From positions 62,001-126,000 of the forward strand of contig NZ_JAAGLT010000003.1 of the NCBI RefSeq assembly GCF_010548275.1: a DNA stretch of 64,000 nucleotides, read 5' to 3'. The position numbers and the translations under genes are program-made. The notes below the pieces were generated by a model, which saw only the letters and a list, made by a program, of their open reading frames with translations, was not told the origin of the DNA and made no database searches. Source of the stretch: Streptomyces sp. SID12488. Its GTDB lineage: Bacteria > Actinomycetota > Actinomycetes > Streptomycetales > Streptomycetaceae. Of the stretch, positions 34,780-45,499 are shown in pieces (position 1 is the stretch's first letter; every line of letters starts with the position of its first letter).

Positions 34780-36141
34780 ATGAGCCCCTCCAGAACAGCA
34801 TTACGCCCACGCCTGCTCGCCCTCCTCGCAGCCGCAGCAACCACCACCACGCTGCTCCTCGCCGGGACGGCAACCTCGGCGCACGCCGCAGACCCCCCAC
34901 TGCGCGACCTCGCCACCACCAAGGGCAAAGTCATAGGCACGGCAGTCACCGGCTCCAAACTCACCGGAACCTACGGCGACCTGGCCGGCGCCCAGTTCAA
35001 CTCGCTCACCCCCGGCAACGCCATGAAGTGGGAGTCCGTGGAGCCCAGCCGGGGCACGTACAACTGGACCGAGGCCGACCAGATCGTCGCCTTCGCCCAG
35101 GCCCACAACCAGCAGGTACGCGGCCACACCCTGGTCTGGCACAGCCAGAACCCGGGCTGGCTGGCCAACGGCACCTGGACACCGGCCCAGCTGAGCGCGA
35201 TCCTCCAGGACCACATCACCACCGAAGTCACGCGCTACAAGGGCAAGTTGGCGGCCTGGGACGTGGTGAACGAGCCGTTCAACGAGGACGGCACCTACCG
35301 CTCGACGCTCTGGTCGAACAACCTCGGCACGGACTACATCGCGCAGTCCCTGACCTGGGCGCGGGCGGCCGACCCGGCGGCGAAGCTCTACATCAACGAC
35401 TACAACGTCGAGGGCGTCAACGCGAAGAGCACGGCCCTGTACAACCTGGTCAAGTCCCTGAAGGAGCGCGGAGTTCCGATCGACGGAGTCGGACTCCAAG
35501 CCCATCTGATCCTCGGTCAGTACCCCGCGACCCTCCAGCAGAACATCCAGCGGTTCGCCGATCTGGGCGTCGACGTGGCGATCACGGAACTCGACATCCG
35601 TATGCAACTGCCCGCCACTGACGCCAAGTTGACTCAGCAGGCGGCCGACTACAAGGCCGTCATGGACGCCTGTGTGGCTGTGACCAGGTGCGCCGGCGTG
35701 ACGGTCTGGGGCTTCACGGACTCCGACTCGTGGATCCCGGACGTGTTCGACGGCTACGGCGCGGCGACCCCGTACACGGAGAGCTTCACCCCGAAACCGG
35801 CGTACTACGCGATCGCCCGGTCGCTCGGCGGCACCCCGTCGACGGAGGGCTGCACGGCAACGTACAGCGTCCCGAACCAGTGGAACTCCGGGTTCACCGG
35901 GCAGGTGACGATCGCCTGTTCCGCGGGCCGGTCGCTGTCGTCGTGGAGGGTGAGCTGGACGTTTGGTGCCGGCCAGCAGGTCGCGCAGGCATGGAACGCC
36001 ACCTGCACCCAGTCGGGGGCGGCGGCCAACTGCGTGAACGCCTCGTACAACGGGACGGTGCCGAGCGGCGGTTCGGTGAGTTTCGGATTCAACGGGACCT
36101 GGAACGGGAGCAACCCGCTACCGATAGTAACGCTGGGTTGA
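34780..36141 (+). CDS. Secreted endo-1,4-beta-xylanase, GH10 with CBM2
   Basis: Extracellular enzyme cutting xylan into oligosaccharides. Protein of 453 residues: signal peptide (LLALLAAAATTTTLLLAG, cleavage near AHAA), GH10 catalytic domain about 40-345, and a family 2 carbohydrate-binding module about 355-453 starting at GCTATYSVPNQWNSGF. Acid/base Glu165 lies in WDVVNEPF and nucleophile Glu270 in AITELDIRM. ATG 34780 is nine bases after GGAG; an upstream in-frame start at 34702 is unlikely because it would precede the signal peptide by 26 residues. Its products would feed the neighbouring importer and GH3. Confidence 0.96.
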   Translation: MSPSRTALRPRLLALLAAAATTTTLLLAGTATSAHAADPPLRDLATTKGKVIGTAVTGSKLTGTYGDLAGAQFNSLTPGNAMKWESVEPSRGTYNWTEADQIVAFAQAHNQQVRGHTLVWHSQNPGWLANGTWTPAQLSAILQDHITTEVTRYKGKLAAWDVVNEPFNEDGTYRSTLWSNNLGTDYIAQSLTWARAADPAAKLYINDYNVEGVNAKSTALYNLVKSLKERGVPIDGVGLQAHLILGQYPATLQQNIQRFADLGVDVAITELDIRMQLPATDAKLTQQAADYKAVMDACVAVTRCAGVTVWGFTDSDSWIPDVFDGYGAATPYTESFTPKPAYYAIARSLGGTPSTEGCTATYSVPNQWNSGFTGQVTIACSAGRSLSSWRVSWTFGAGQQVAQAWNATCTQSGAAANCVNASYNGTVPSGGSVSFGFNGTWNGSNPLPIVTLG

Positions 36142-36143
36142 CC

Positions 36144-36183
36144 CAGGCCGATCCAGGGCCAATCCAGGGCTGATATCGGCCTG
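36144..36183. terminator. Hairpin after xylanase gene
   Basis: CAGGCCGAT pairs exactly with ATCGGCCTG across a 22-base loop that holds ATCCAGGG twice. It starts three bases after the stop codon and has no T-run. A likely transcription end for the xylanase gene. Confidence 0.55.
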
Positions 36184-36257
36184 AGAAGCGTGAGATTTTC
36201 CGAAGAATCCCGGGTCGGGGCCCCTGTGCGTAACAATTCGGACGTACGTTCTTCCGT

Positions 36258-37343
36258 GTGACGGGAGACGAGAGACAGACGTCGGATGATGACGGGGGCG
36301 CGGAGAGACAGCCGGGGACGCAGGTGGGCCGACGGTCGTCGCGCTGGATGAAGGCCGTCGGTTTCACGCTGGCCGGCACTCTGGTGATCGCAGCCGCGGG
36401 TGCGGGTTTTGCCTACTGGCACCTGAACCGCAACATCAAGAGCGTCGACATCAACAGCGCGCTCGGTGACAACCGCCCGGCCAAGACGCAGTCGCTGCCC
36501 TCGGCAGGCGCGTCCGCCTCGGCGTCACCGCTGCCGAGCGAGGCGCTGAACATCCTGGTCCTGGGGTCGGACTCGCGCAGCGGCAAGCGGAACCAGGCAC
36601 TCGGCGGCGGCAGCAGCGAGGGCGCGCGGTCCGACACGGCGATGGTCGTCCACCTGGACGCGGGCCGTACGAAGGCGACGATCGTGAGCATCCCGCGCGA
36701 CACGCTGGTCACGCGCCCGTCCTGCCCCCTGTCGGACGGGGGTTCGACAGCGGAGGCGCACGGCGTCATGTTCAATACGGCGTACTCGGTCGGCGGCCCG
36801 GTCTGCGCGGTCAAGACGGTGGAGTCGATGACGAACGTCCGCATGGACCACTACCTGGAGGTCGACTTCGCCGGCTTCGCGGACCTGGTGGACGCGCTGG
36901 GCGGCGTAACGGTCACCACGGACGAGGACATCGACGACGAAGACAGCCACCTCGACCTGAAGGCGGGCACGCACCACCTCGACGGCACCAAGGCCCTCGC
37001 GCTGGCCCGCACCCGGCACGGCATAGGCGACGGCAGCGACCTGGGCCGAATAGGCCTCCAGCAGACCCTGGTCAAGGCCCTCCTCCAGCAGATCTCCTCG
37101 ACGAACCTGCTGACCAGCCCGGCCAGGCTGTACAAGGTCGCCGACGTGGCCACGGCCGGTCTGACCACGGACACCGGCCTGAACTCGCTCAGCGAGCTGA
37201 TGAGCCTGGGTCAGAGCCTGCAGGGTCTGTCGGAGGACGAGCTGAAGACGGTGACGATGCCGGTGGTGCCGGCGCCGTCCAACGCCAACCGGGTGGTCGC
37301 CGAGGAACCGGAGGCGGCGGAGCTGTGGGCGACCTTGAGGTGA
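36258..37343 (+). CDS. LytR-CpsA-Psr (LCP) family cell-wall glycopolymer ligase
   Basis: Membrane protein of 361 residues expected to attach teichoic-type glycopolymers to peptidoglycan. A short basic cytoplasmic start is followed by one membrane segment (AVGFTLAGTLVIAAAGAGFAY, about 33-53) and the extracellular LCP domain. That domain carries LNILVLGSDSR, VSIPRDTLV, MDHYLEVDFAGFADLVDALG, ALALARTRHGIGDGSDLGR and IGLQQTLVKALL, with Arg and Asp positions that bind the lipid pyrophosphate. The start is GTG 36258. It has no operon partner. Confidence 0.93.
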   Translation: MTGDERQTSDDDGGAERQPGTQVGRRSSRWMKAVGFTLAGTLVIAAAGAGFAYWHLNRNIKSVDINSALGDNRPAKTQSLPSAGASASASPLPSEALNILVLGSDSRSGKRNQALGGGSSEGARSDTAMVVHLDAGRTKATIVSIPRDTLVTRPSCPLSDGGSTAEAHGVMFNTAYSVGGPVCAVKTVESMTNVRMDHYLEVDFAGFADLVDALGGVTVTTDEDIDDEDSHLDLKAGTHHLDGTKALALARTRHGIGDGSDLGRIGLQQTLVKALLQQISSTNLLTSPARLYKVADVATAGLTTDTGLNSLSELMSLGQSLQGLSEDELKTVTMPVVPAPSNANRVVAEEPEAAELWATLR

Positions 37344-37500
37344 CAGTCAGGCCGTGAGAGGGAAGCCTCTGAGCTGCGGAAACGCCCCGGGGGAAAAATT
37401 CCCGAAGAAATTTCCGCAGCCGTGTCGATCCGGGCCCGCCCCGTTCGACGCACAGGTGAGAGCCCGGAAAGGAACCGGGCCCCGCCCAAGGAGGAACCCC

Positions 37501-37857
37501 ATGCCCCGCTATCTCTCCCTCGTACAGATCGACGAAGCCACCGTCCCCGCCGAGGGCCCCAGCCCGGAGCTGATGCAGCGCATGGGCGAGCTGATCGAGG
37601 AGGTCACCAAGGCCGGGGTGATGCTCGACACGGCCGGTCTCACCCCCGCCGCGCAGGGCACCCGCGTGCACTGGCAGGACGGAAAGATCTCGGTCACCGA
37701 CGGCCCCTTCACCGAGTCCAAGGAGGTCGTCGGCGGCTACGCGATCATGCAGTGCAAGGACCGGGCAGAGGCCCTGGAGTGGACCAAGCGCTTCCTGAAG
37801 GTCCACGAGGAGCACTGGACGGTCACCTGCGAGGTGCGGGAGATCGCGGAGGGCTGA
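37501..37857 (+). CDS. YCII/DGPF-domain protein
   Basis: Small protein of 118 residues with the hallmark VTDGPFTESKEVVGGYAIMQ and EALEWTKRF. Such proteins are regularly encoded beside ECF42 sigma factors, as here, 72 bases upstream. They may bind the extended C-terminus of that sigma factor, but the role is not proven. ATG 37501 follows AAGGAGGAACCCC, a strong ribosome site. Confidence 0.92.
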   Translation: MPRYLSLVQIDEATVPAEGPSPELMQRMGELIEEVTKAGVMLDTAGLTPAAQGTRVHWQDGKISVTDGPFTESKEVVGGYAIMQCKDRAEALEWTKRFLKVHEEHWTVTCEVREIAEG

Positions 37858-37929
37858 GCGAACCGCTCGTCACCGCTGCTCTCCCGGCTTCCTTGGCCGA
37901 TCGCCGCCGACGGTGTCTGATGGTGGGCT

Positions 37930-39219
37930 GTGACCCAGCAGCCCACCTCCGACTCCGACTCCGACTCCGCGACCGAGCGATCCGTCGAGACGGTCTTCCG
38001 CCTCGAATTCCCCCGCATCATCGCGGCCGTCACGCGCACCGTCCGGGATATAGGCATCGCCGAGGAACTGGCCCAGGACGCCCTGGTCGCCGCCCTCGAA
38101 CAGTGGCCCCGCGACGGCGTCCCCGACAACCCGGGCGCCTGGCTCATGGCCACCGCCAAGCACCGCGCCATCGACCTGGTCCGCCGCCGCGAGACGTACG
38201 CCGGCAAGCTGGCGGAGATCGGCCGGAGCCTGGAGACGACCGCCCCGCCGGTCGAGCCGTCCGCCCCCGACGACATCGACGACGACCTGCTCCGCCTCGT
38301 CTTCACCGCCTGCCACCCGGTGCTGTCCGCCGAGGCCCGCATCGCTCTCACCCTCCGCCTCCTCGGCGGCCTCACCACCCCCGAGATCGCCCGCGCCTTC
38401 CTGGTCCCCGAGGCGACGGTCGCCCAGCGCATCGTCCGCGCCAAACGAACCCTCGCGACGAAGAACGTCGCCTTCGAGGTCCCGTACGGCCCACAGCGCG
38501 AGGCCCGTCTCGGCTCGGTCCTGGAGGTCATCTACCTGATCTTCAACGAGGGGTACGCGGCCACAGCCGGCGACGACCTGATGCGCCCCGCCCTCTGCGA
38601 GGACGCCCTGCGGCTGGCCCGGGTGCTGTCTGGCCTGATGCCCAAGGAACCCGAAGTGCACGCGCTGACAGCCCTGTTGGAGCTTCAGGCGTCCCGTTCG
38701 GCGGCCCGCACGGGCCCGACCGGCGAACCGGTACTCCTCAAGGACCAGAACCGCTCCCGCTGGAACCGCATGCTGATCGCCCGCGGCTTCACGGCCCTGG
38801 CCCGTGCGGAAGCGGCCGGCGCCACCACAACCACGTCAGGCCCGGGCCCGTACGCCCTCCAGGCCACCATCGCCGCCTGCCACGCCCACGCCCACTCCTA
38901 CGAAGACACGGACTGGCCCCGCATCGCCGCGCTGTACGCGGCCCTCGCCGTCCGATCCCCGTCCCCCGTGGTGGAGCTGAACCGAGCGGTGGCCGTCTCG
39001 ATGGCCGAGGGCCCGGCCCCCGCCCTGCGCATCATCGACACCCTCACGACGGAACCGGCCCTGCGCGACTACCACTTGCTCCCCAGCGTGAGAGGCGACC
39101 TGCTCCTACGCCTGGGCCGCAGGACGGAGGCAAGAGCGGAATTCCTACGAGCAGCCGAACTAACCCAAAACGAACGCGAACGCCACTTGCTACGAGCCAG
39201 AGCTCAGAAGTGCCCCTGA
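37930..39219 (+). CDS. ECF42-type RNA polymerase sigma factor with long C-terminal domain
   Basis: Sigma factor of 429 residues. Regions 2 and 4 occupy about 15-175 (IAEELAQDALVAALEQWP, KHRAIDLVRRRE, TTPEIARAFLVPEATVAQR). A 250-residue TPR-like/DUF6596 region follows (EVIYLIFNEGYAATAGDDLM, PSPVVELNRAVAVSMAEGP), characteristic of group ECF42. The paired YCII gene is just upstream. No anti-sigma gene is present, which is usual for this group. The start is GTG 37930. Its stop codon lies within a hairpin repeat. Confidence 0.93.
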   Translation: MTQQPTSDSDSDSATERSVETVFRLEFPRIIAAVTRTVRDIGIAEELAQDALVAALEQWPRDGVPDNPGAWLMATAKHRAIDLVRRRETYAGKLAEIGRSLETTAPPVEPSAPDDIDDDLLRLVFTACHPVLSAEARIALTLRLLGGLTTPEIARAFLVPEATVAQRIVRAKRTLATKNVAFEVPYGPQREARLGSVLEVIYLIFNEGYAATAGDDLMRPALCEDALRLARVLSGLMPKEPEVHALTALLELQASRSAARTGPTGEPVLLKDQNRSRWNRMLIARGFTALARAEAAGATTTTSGPGPYALQATIAACHAHAHSYEDTDWPRIAALYAALAVRSPSPVVELNRAVAVSMAEGPAPALRIIDTLTTEPALRDYHLLPSVRGDLLLRLGRRTEARAEFLRAAELTQNERERHLLRARAQKCP

Positions 39220-39295
39220 AAAGCTGGGGCGCAGCCCCGCCTTTTCAGGGGCGCGGGGAACTGCGCGACAAGCCCCCACCGGGCCCGCAGACAAA
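39213..39295. repeat. Hairpin terminator plus intergenic repeat
   Basis: CCCCTGAAAAG at 39213-39223 pairs with CTTTTCAGGGG at 39241-39251, with inner TGGGGC/GCCCCG pairing. The stop codon of the sigma gene lies in the left arm. GGGGCGCGGGGAACTGCGCG follows, the same repeat as at 34625. It can end both the sigma gene and the convergent methyltransferase gene. Confidence 0.7.
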
Positions 39296-40501
39296 TCACT
39301 GCCCAACCCGCGGAGCGCTCCGCACGGGATGCCCAACAAGCATCGCCGGCGCCCCCGCCACCCGAGTAAGAAAAACCGTCGCCGAATTAGCCCCCCGAGG
39401 CTTCACCATCTTCCGGAGCTCCTCGGGCTCTACAGCCGACCCCCGCTTCTTCACGGTCAGCACTCCGACCCCCCGCTCCCGCAGCAATGCCTTCAACTTC
39501 TTCACCCCGAAAGGCAGTTGATCGGTGATCTCGTACGCGGAGGCATGCGGAGTAACCCGCAGCTCATCCGCCGTCACATAGGCGATCGTCTCGTCGACGA
39601 GCCCCCCACCGACCTCCTCGGCCATCTCAGCCACCAGATGCGCCCGAATGACGGCACCGTCGGGCTCGTACAAGTACCGCCCCATCGAACGCACTTGAGG
39701 ATCCGGCAGCCCCCGCCCCACCAGAACACGCGGCCCGGGCAGCAGAGTTGCCCGCACGACCCCCGGCTCGGTCCCGAACCACAGCACCGCTTCCTTCACG
39801 TCCCCGCCGTCCGAGATCCACTCGGCCCCGGCGTCGGCGGGAATCGCCTCGTGCGGCACACCGGGGGCGATCTTCAGCGCGGCCAGCGGAGCCTTCCGCG
39901 CCGCCTCCACGGCCCACGACAACGGCGGTGAGTACGCCTCGGGATCGAAGATCCTCCCGCGCCCCCCGCGCCGCCCCGGATCGACGAACACGGCGTCGTA
40001 CGAGGACGTATCGACGTCGGTGACATCCGCCTCCCGTACCTCCACCAGATCCCCGATGCCCAGCGCCTCGACGTTCGCGCGCGCGGCGGCGGCCGTGAGC
40101 GGATCCCGGTCCACGGCGAGGACACGGATCCCGGCCCGGGCGAGCGCGAGGGCATCGCCCCCGATCCCGCAGCACAGGTCGGCGACGGAGGTCACGCCCA
40201 ACTCCCTGAACCGGCCCGCCCGGTACGCGGCCACGCTCGCCCGCGTCGACTGCTCGACCCCGTTCGGCGTGAAGAACATCCGCCCGGCGTCCTCGGCACC
40301 GAACTTCGCCACCGCCCGCTGCCGCAACCGTTCCTGCCCGAGGGCCGCCGAGACCAGTTCGGCGGGGTGCGCGCGGCGCAGCCGGGTGGCGACGGCCAGT
40401 TCACGGGCCGGCTCGGTACCGCGCACCTCGTCGAGAAGGGCGCGGCCCTCCGGGGTGAGGAGGGCGGCGAAGGCGGAGAGGGATGCGGCGAGGTCGTTCA
40501 C
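39296..40501 (-). CDS. Class I SAM-dependent methyltransferase, THUMP-like C-terminal domain
   Basis: Protein of 401 residues. The N-terminal helices end in a Rossmann fold: VTSVADLCCGIGGDALALA binds SAM, followed by VLAVDRDPLTAAAARANVEALG and AVFVDPGRRGGRGRIFDP. The C-terminal quarter (LPFGVKKLKALLRERGVGVL, then VKKRGSAVEPEELRKMVKPRG) is the THUMP-like domain of this Streptomyces/mycobacterial group. An RNA substrate is plausible but untested. It stands alone, convergent with the sigma gene. Confidence 0.88.
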   Translation of the reverse strand: MNDLAASLSAFAALLTPEGRALLDEVRGTEPARELAVATRLRRAHPAELVSAALGQERLRQRAVAKFGAEDAGRMFFTPNGVEQSTRASVAAYRAGRFRELGVTSVADLCCGIGGDALALARAGIRVLAVDRDPLTAAAARANVEALGIGDLVEVREADVTDVDTSSYDAVFVDPGRRGGRGRIFDPEAYSPPLSWAVEAARKAPLAALKIAPGVPHEAIPADAGAEWISDGGDVKEAVLWFGTEPGVVRATLLPGPRVLVGRGLPDPQVRSMGRYLYEPDGAVIRAHLVAEMAEEVGGGLVDETIAYVTADELRVTPHASAYEITDQLPFGVKKLKALLRERGVGVLTVKKRGSAVEPEELRKMVKPRGANSATVFLTRVAGAPAMLVGHPVRSAPRVGQ

Positions 40502-40591
40502 CGGGTCATTGTGGGCCAGCCGGTGGACGGTGTGCCTCCGGCGGCGGTGTCGGCCACCTTCCTCGGTCCCGTCCTGGGAAGATCCGGCACC

Positions 40592-41554
40592 ATGCGATCA
40601 GTAGGACAAAAATACAAAAACCGGTCAATGGTCCGTGCCGGGATCGCCGCGCTCACCGTGGCCGCCCTCGCCTCCGGCTGCGCGGAAAGCACCGCGGGAG
40701 GCGGCACGGAAGGTGGCACGGCAGGCGGCGCCCCGCCGAAGAACGTCCGCCCCGCCCCCGGCCAGGAACTGCGCCTGAACGCACCCCCGGCGCGGGCTCT
40801 CGACGCGTACGCCCAGAAGCTGCGCCGTGCCTACGCGGCCCGCGCGGCCACGGCCAAACGCTGGGGCCTGACCGAGCCCCCGCTGACCGCGCCCCCGCCT
40901 CCTGCCCGCAAACCACACCTCACCACCCGCAAGGGCTTCGAGGTGGACGACCACGAGGAACGCGGCCTGCCACCCGTCTTCACCACCATCCCGACCCGCG
41001 ACAAAATCGTCTTCCTCACGATCGACGACGGCGCCGAGAAGGACCCGGCGTTCCTTCGCATGATGAGCGAACTGAGGATCCCGTACACCGCCTTCCTCAG
41101 CGACTACCTGGTCAAGGAGGACTACGGCTACTTCAGGAAGATGCGCGACCTGGGCGTCGTACTCAACAACCACACCCTCCGCCACCGTTACCTGCCCGCC
41201 CTCTCCTACGAACGCCAGAAGACCGAGATCTGCGGCATGCAGGACGTGATCAAGAAGCGGTACGGCACCCGCCCGACCCTCTTCCGGCCGCCCTACGGCA
41301 ACTACAACGAGGACAGCCTGCGCGCCGCCAAGTCGTGCGGCGTGAAGCACGTACCCCTCTGGAACGAGGAGGTCTTCGCCGACCACTGGGACTACCGAGA
41401 GTGGGACCGGGACATCCACCCCGGCGACATCGTCCTCAGCCACTTCCGCGGCAAGGGCGACGGGAAGGGCACGATGCCCGACATGGTCCGCCGCTTCATG
41501 AAGCTCGTCACGGCCAAGGGGTACGCGGTGGCCCGTCTGGAGGACTACCTGTGA
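40592..41554 (+). CDS. Polysaccharide deacetylase lipoprotein (first of tandem pair)
   Basis: Extracellular NodB-type (CE4) deacetylase of 320 residues. Lipobox LASGC near residue 30 follows a short hydrophobic segment. Metal and catalytic motifs are complete: FLTIDDGAEKD (Asp pair), NNHTLRH (two His), LFRPPYGNYN, and HPGDIVLSHF at the end with its His. The substrate is probably a cell-wall or exopolysaccharide amino sugar. Start ATG 40592; a second ATG at 40628 begins right at the signal peptide and is also possible. The next gene starts in its stop codon and is a paralogue. Confidence 0.9.
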   Translation: MRSVGQKYKNRSMVRAGIAALTVAALASGCAESTAGGGTEGGTAGGAPPKNVRPAPGQELRLNAPPARALDAYAQKLRRAYAARAATAKRWGLTEPPLTAPPPPARKPHLTTRKGFEVDDHEERGLPPVFTTIPTRDKIVFLTIDDGAEKDPAFLRMMSELRIPYTAFLSDYLVKEDYGYFRKMRDLGVVLNNHTLRHRYLPALSYERQKTEICGMQDVIKKRYGTRPTLFRPPYGNYNEDSLRAAKSCGVKHVPLWNEEVFADHWDYREWDRDIHPGDIVLSHFRGKGDGKGTMPDMVRRFMKLVTAKGYAVARLEDYL

Positions 41555-42351
41555 CCGCGCGCCCACTGGCCGCCGCCGCACTCGCCGCCGCGCTCCTGGC
41601 GGCGACCGTCACCGGCTGCGCCCAGTCCGTGGACCCCATCGAACGACTCGGCAGAAAGGCGGCCCACGCGGCCCGGCAGGCGGCCCGCACGGACTCCCCG
41701 GCCGTCGACGCGCACGCGTACCGCCGCTGGGGCCTGTCGTCCCCCGTACCCCTGGCCCCGCCCCCGTCGCCCCGCCCCCGGATCCACGCGGCAGGCCCCG
41801 GCCTGCCCCCGGTCGTCGACCACGTCCCGACCCACGACAAGGTCGTCTTCCTCACCTACGACGACGGCGCCGAACGCGACCCCCGGTTCGTCGACCTGGT
41901 CCGCGAACTGCGCCTCCCGGTCAGCATGTTCCTCACGGACAGCGTCGTGGGCCCGGGCTACGCCCACTTCGCCCGCCTCCGCGAGGTCGGCGCGAACGTC
42001 CAGAACCACACCCTGGACCACCAGTCCCTCCAAGGCCTGCCGTACGCCGGCCAGCGCGCCGAGATCTGCGGCCAGCAGGACAAACTCCGGGAACGCTTCG
42101 GCCTCCGCCCCCGCCTCTTCCGCCCGCCCTACGGCACCTACGACACGACGACCCTCAGGGCGGCCGGGGACTGCGGGGTCTCGGCGGTGGTCCTGTGGAC
42201 CGAGGGGGAGCGCCTCCGGGCGGGCGACATCCTCCTGGTGGGCCCGGACGACGACCTGGACGGCCCGCCACTGGTCGAGCGGACGGTGAGGCTGCTCCGC
42301 GAGATCCAGGAGAGAGGGCTGAGCGTGGGCCGCCTGGAGGACTACCTCTGA
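41551..42351 (+). CDS. Polysaccharide deacetylase-like lipoprotein (second of pair), altered motif
   Basis: Paralogue of 266 residues starting at GTG 41551. Signal segment (LAAAALAAALLAATVTGC) ends in a lipobox. FLTYDDGAERD, QNHTLDH and LFRPPYGTYD match the metal-binding motifs. The final motif differs: the first copy has GDIVLSH, this one has GDILLVGPDDDLDG, so the His that usually acts as general acid is missing and a short acidic insertion follows. Both share ICG(M/Q)QD and end RLEDYL. The pair is a tandem duplication with divergence; activity of this copy is doubtful. Confidence 0.88.
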   Translation: MTARPLAAAALAAALLAATVTGCAQSVDPIERLGRKAAHAARQAARTDSPAVDAHAYRRWGLSSPVPLAPPPSPRPRIHAAGPGLPPVVDHVPTHDKVVFLTYDDGAERDPRFVDLVRELRLPVSMFLTDSVVGPGYAHFARLREVGANVQNHTLDHQSLQGLPYAGQRAEICGQQDKLRERFGLRPRLFRPPYGTYDTTTLRAAGDCGVSAVVLWTEGERLRAGDILLVGPDDDLDGPPLVERTVRLLREIQERGLSVGRLEDYL

Positions 42352-42393
42352 TGTCCGGGGACGAGTCGGCCCAAGGGGTGGCCCAGGGGAGAC

Positions 42394-43062
42394 CTACTGG
42401 CCGGTCGCCGGGGCGACGACCAACTCGGTCTCCGGGTCGTGGCCGGGGTCATGGCCCTGGTTTGTCTGCGGAGGGCCGGCGACGATCATGGTGGCCCGGG
42501 CCCACGGCTGTTCGCGCAGCATGAACGGCAGTTCCTCCAGCAGCCAGTTCGCCACGTGCTCCCGCTGCGCGGGGGAGTCACCGTCGCGGACGGCCGACAG
42601 GCGCTCCTGCTCGTCGAGGTCGCCCTGCATCCACACCGAGGCGTCCAGCCATGGGGAGAGCTCCTCGCGGATGATGCCCGTGCCCTCGACCCAGACGAAG
42701 TCGGCACCGGCGGGAACGGTGATCGATCTGGGCCGGTCGTGGGCGATCCAGGCGGCAGGGCGGAAGTCCACCGCCTCACCCCGGTGCAGGGGCCGCAGGA
42801 TGTTCTCGACGAGCACGGCGCCCCAGTCGAAGCAGGCGTGGTTCCAGGCGATGTCGTCGGTGTGCACGACGGCGGAGCCGGGCGCCGCGCCGCGCAGCCG
42901 CTCGGCCAGGGTCGTCTTGCCGGCGCCTCCCCGGCCGTCGATCGCGATCACCCGAGGACGTCCGGTGACGCCGGGCGCCGCGTCGCACAGCTGCCGGACG
43001 GCCTCGAGCACGGCCACCGCGCGCCAGCCAACAGCCTCGGTCTCACCTGGACGTAGACGCAT
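42394..43062 (-). CDS. Uridine-kinase-like P-loop protein
   Basis: Cytosolic P-loop protein of 222 residues. Walker A is IDGRGGAGKTTLAERL (about 40-55), followed by VVHTDDIAWNHACFDW, as in uridine and phosphoribulokinase relatives that bind the substrate with the Asp pair. RPAAWIAHDRPRSITVPAGADFVWVEGTG and LDEQERLSAVRDGDSP follow. The substrate is not evident. It is transcribed away from groES and converges on the deacetylase pair. Confidence 0.8.
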   Translation of the reverse strand: MRLRPGETEAVGWRAVAVLEAVRQLCDAAPGVTGRPRVIAIDGRGGAGKTTLAERLRGAAPGSAVVHTDDIAWNHACFDWGAVLVENILRPLHRGEAVDFRPAAWIAHDRPRSITVPAGADFVWVEGTGIIREELSPWLDASVWMQGDLDEQERLSAVRDGDSPAQREHVANWLLEELPFMLREQPWARATMIVAGPPQTNQGHDPGHDPETELVVAPATGQ

Positions 43063-43146
43063 CGAATCCCTGCCTCCAAACCCTGGCCCCGACCCGCTTC
43101 ACCGCGCCCCACGAGCACCGGAAACCACGCGCGACCGACGACAGGA

Positions 43147-43173
43147 TTGGCACTCCGCTTGACCGAGTGCTAA
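43147..43173. promoter_or_regulatory. CIRCE operator 1 (HrcA site)
   Basis: TTGGCACTC, nine bases, then GAGTGCTAA: one mismatch from the CIRCE consensus TTAGCACTC-N9-GAGTGCTAA. It lies 145 bases before groES and is bound by the heat-shock repressor HrcA. Confidence 0.93.
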
Positions 43174-43193
43174 TCGCAGTCATAGTCTCAGGT

Positions 43194-43220
43194 CTGGCAC
43201 TCCCCACTGGAGAGTGCCAA
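43194..43220. promoter_or_regulatory. CIRCE operator 2 (HrcA site)
   Basis: CTGGCACTC, nine bases, then GAGTGCCAA, a second CIRCE with the correct N9 spacing, 47 bases after the first in centre-to-centre distance. Two copies before groES are typical of Streptomyces. Confidence 0.92.
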
Positions 43221-43317
43221 TAGCGACGGGCAGGTCCGGCACCCGCGACGACGGATCCACCTGGTCGCCACCTCAGACAGTTAACCCCGTGAGATCTCCG
43301 AAGGGGGAGGTCGGATC

Positions 43318-43626
43318 GTGACGACCACCAGCTCCAAGGTTGCCATCAAGCCGCTCGAGGACCGCATTGTGGTCCAGCCGCTCGAAGCTGAGCAGACCAC
43401 GGCCTCTGGCCTGGTCATCCCGGACACCGCCAAGGAGAAGCCCCAGGAGGGCGTCGTCCTGGCTGTTGGCCCGGGCCGCTTCGAGAACGGCGAGCGGCTT
43501 CCGCTCGACGTGAAGACCGGCGACATCGTGCTGTACAGCAAGTACGGCGGCACCGAGGTGAAGTACAACGGCGAGGAGTACCTCGTCCTCTCGGCTCGCG
43601 ACGTGCTCGCGATCGTAGAGAAGTAA
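43318..43626 (+). CDS. groES: Co-chaperonin GroES
   Basis: Ten-kilodalton lid of the GroEL chaperonin; 102 residues. [21 protein letters not shown] contains the conserved N-terminal strand and the start of the mobile loop ([15 protein letters not shown]); [21 protein letters not shown] is the family end. The start is GTG 43318 behind GGGGGAGG. It is followed by groEL1 after 121 bases and controlled by the two CIRCE sites. Confidence 0.98.
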   Translation: MTTTSSKVAIKPLEDRIVVQPLEAEQTTASGLVIPDTAKEKPQEGVVLAVGPGRFENGERLPLDVKTGDIVLYSKYGGTEVKYNGEEYLVLSARDVLAIVEK

Positions 43627-43738
43627 TTCACCCGGTTTTACCAGCATTGCAGTGAACTGTGCCCCTGGCCCCCGCGACTCTCAACAAGCCGGGTGCTGGG
43701 GGCGCGGTTCGTTCACCCAAGTTTTCCGAGAGGGCTGA

Positions 43739-45373
<1,635 letters not shown>

Positions 45374-45396
45374 GCAGGCAGCTCACGCAGCACGAA

Positions 45397-45431
45397 GAAA
45401 CCCCCCGTTCCTGGCTGGAACGGGGGGTTTC
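45397..45431. terminator. Terminator after groEL1
   Basis: GAAACCCCCCGTTC pairs exactly with GAACGGGGGGTTTC across a seven-base loop, 23 bases past the groEL1 stop. The stem begins and ends with A/T runs, so it works in either direction. Confidence 0.9.
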
Positions 45432-45499
45432 TCCCTTCGCGGGCGGTCAGATGATCCCCTTACGCACGCACCCCAACGACTCTGCCCTTCTGCTCCTCG

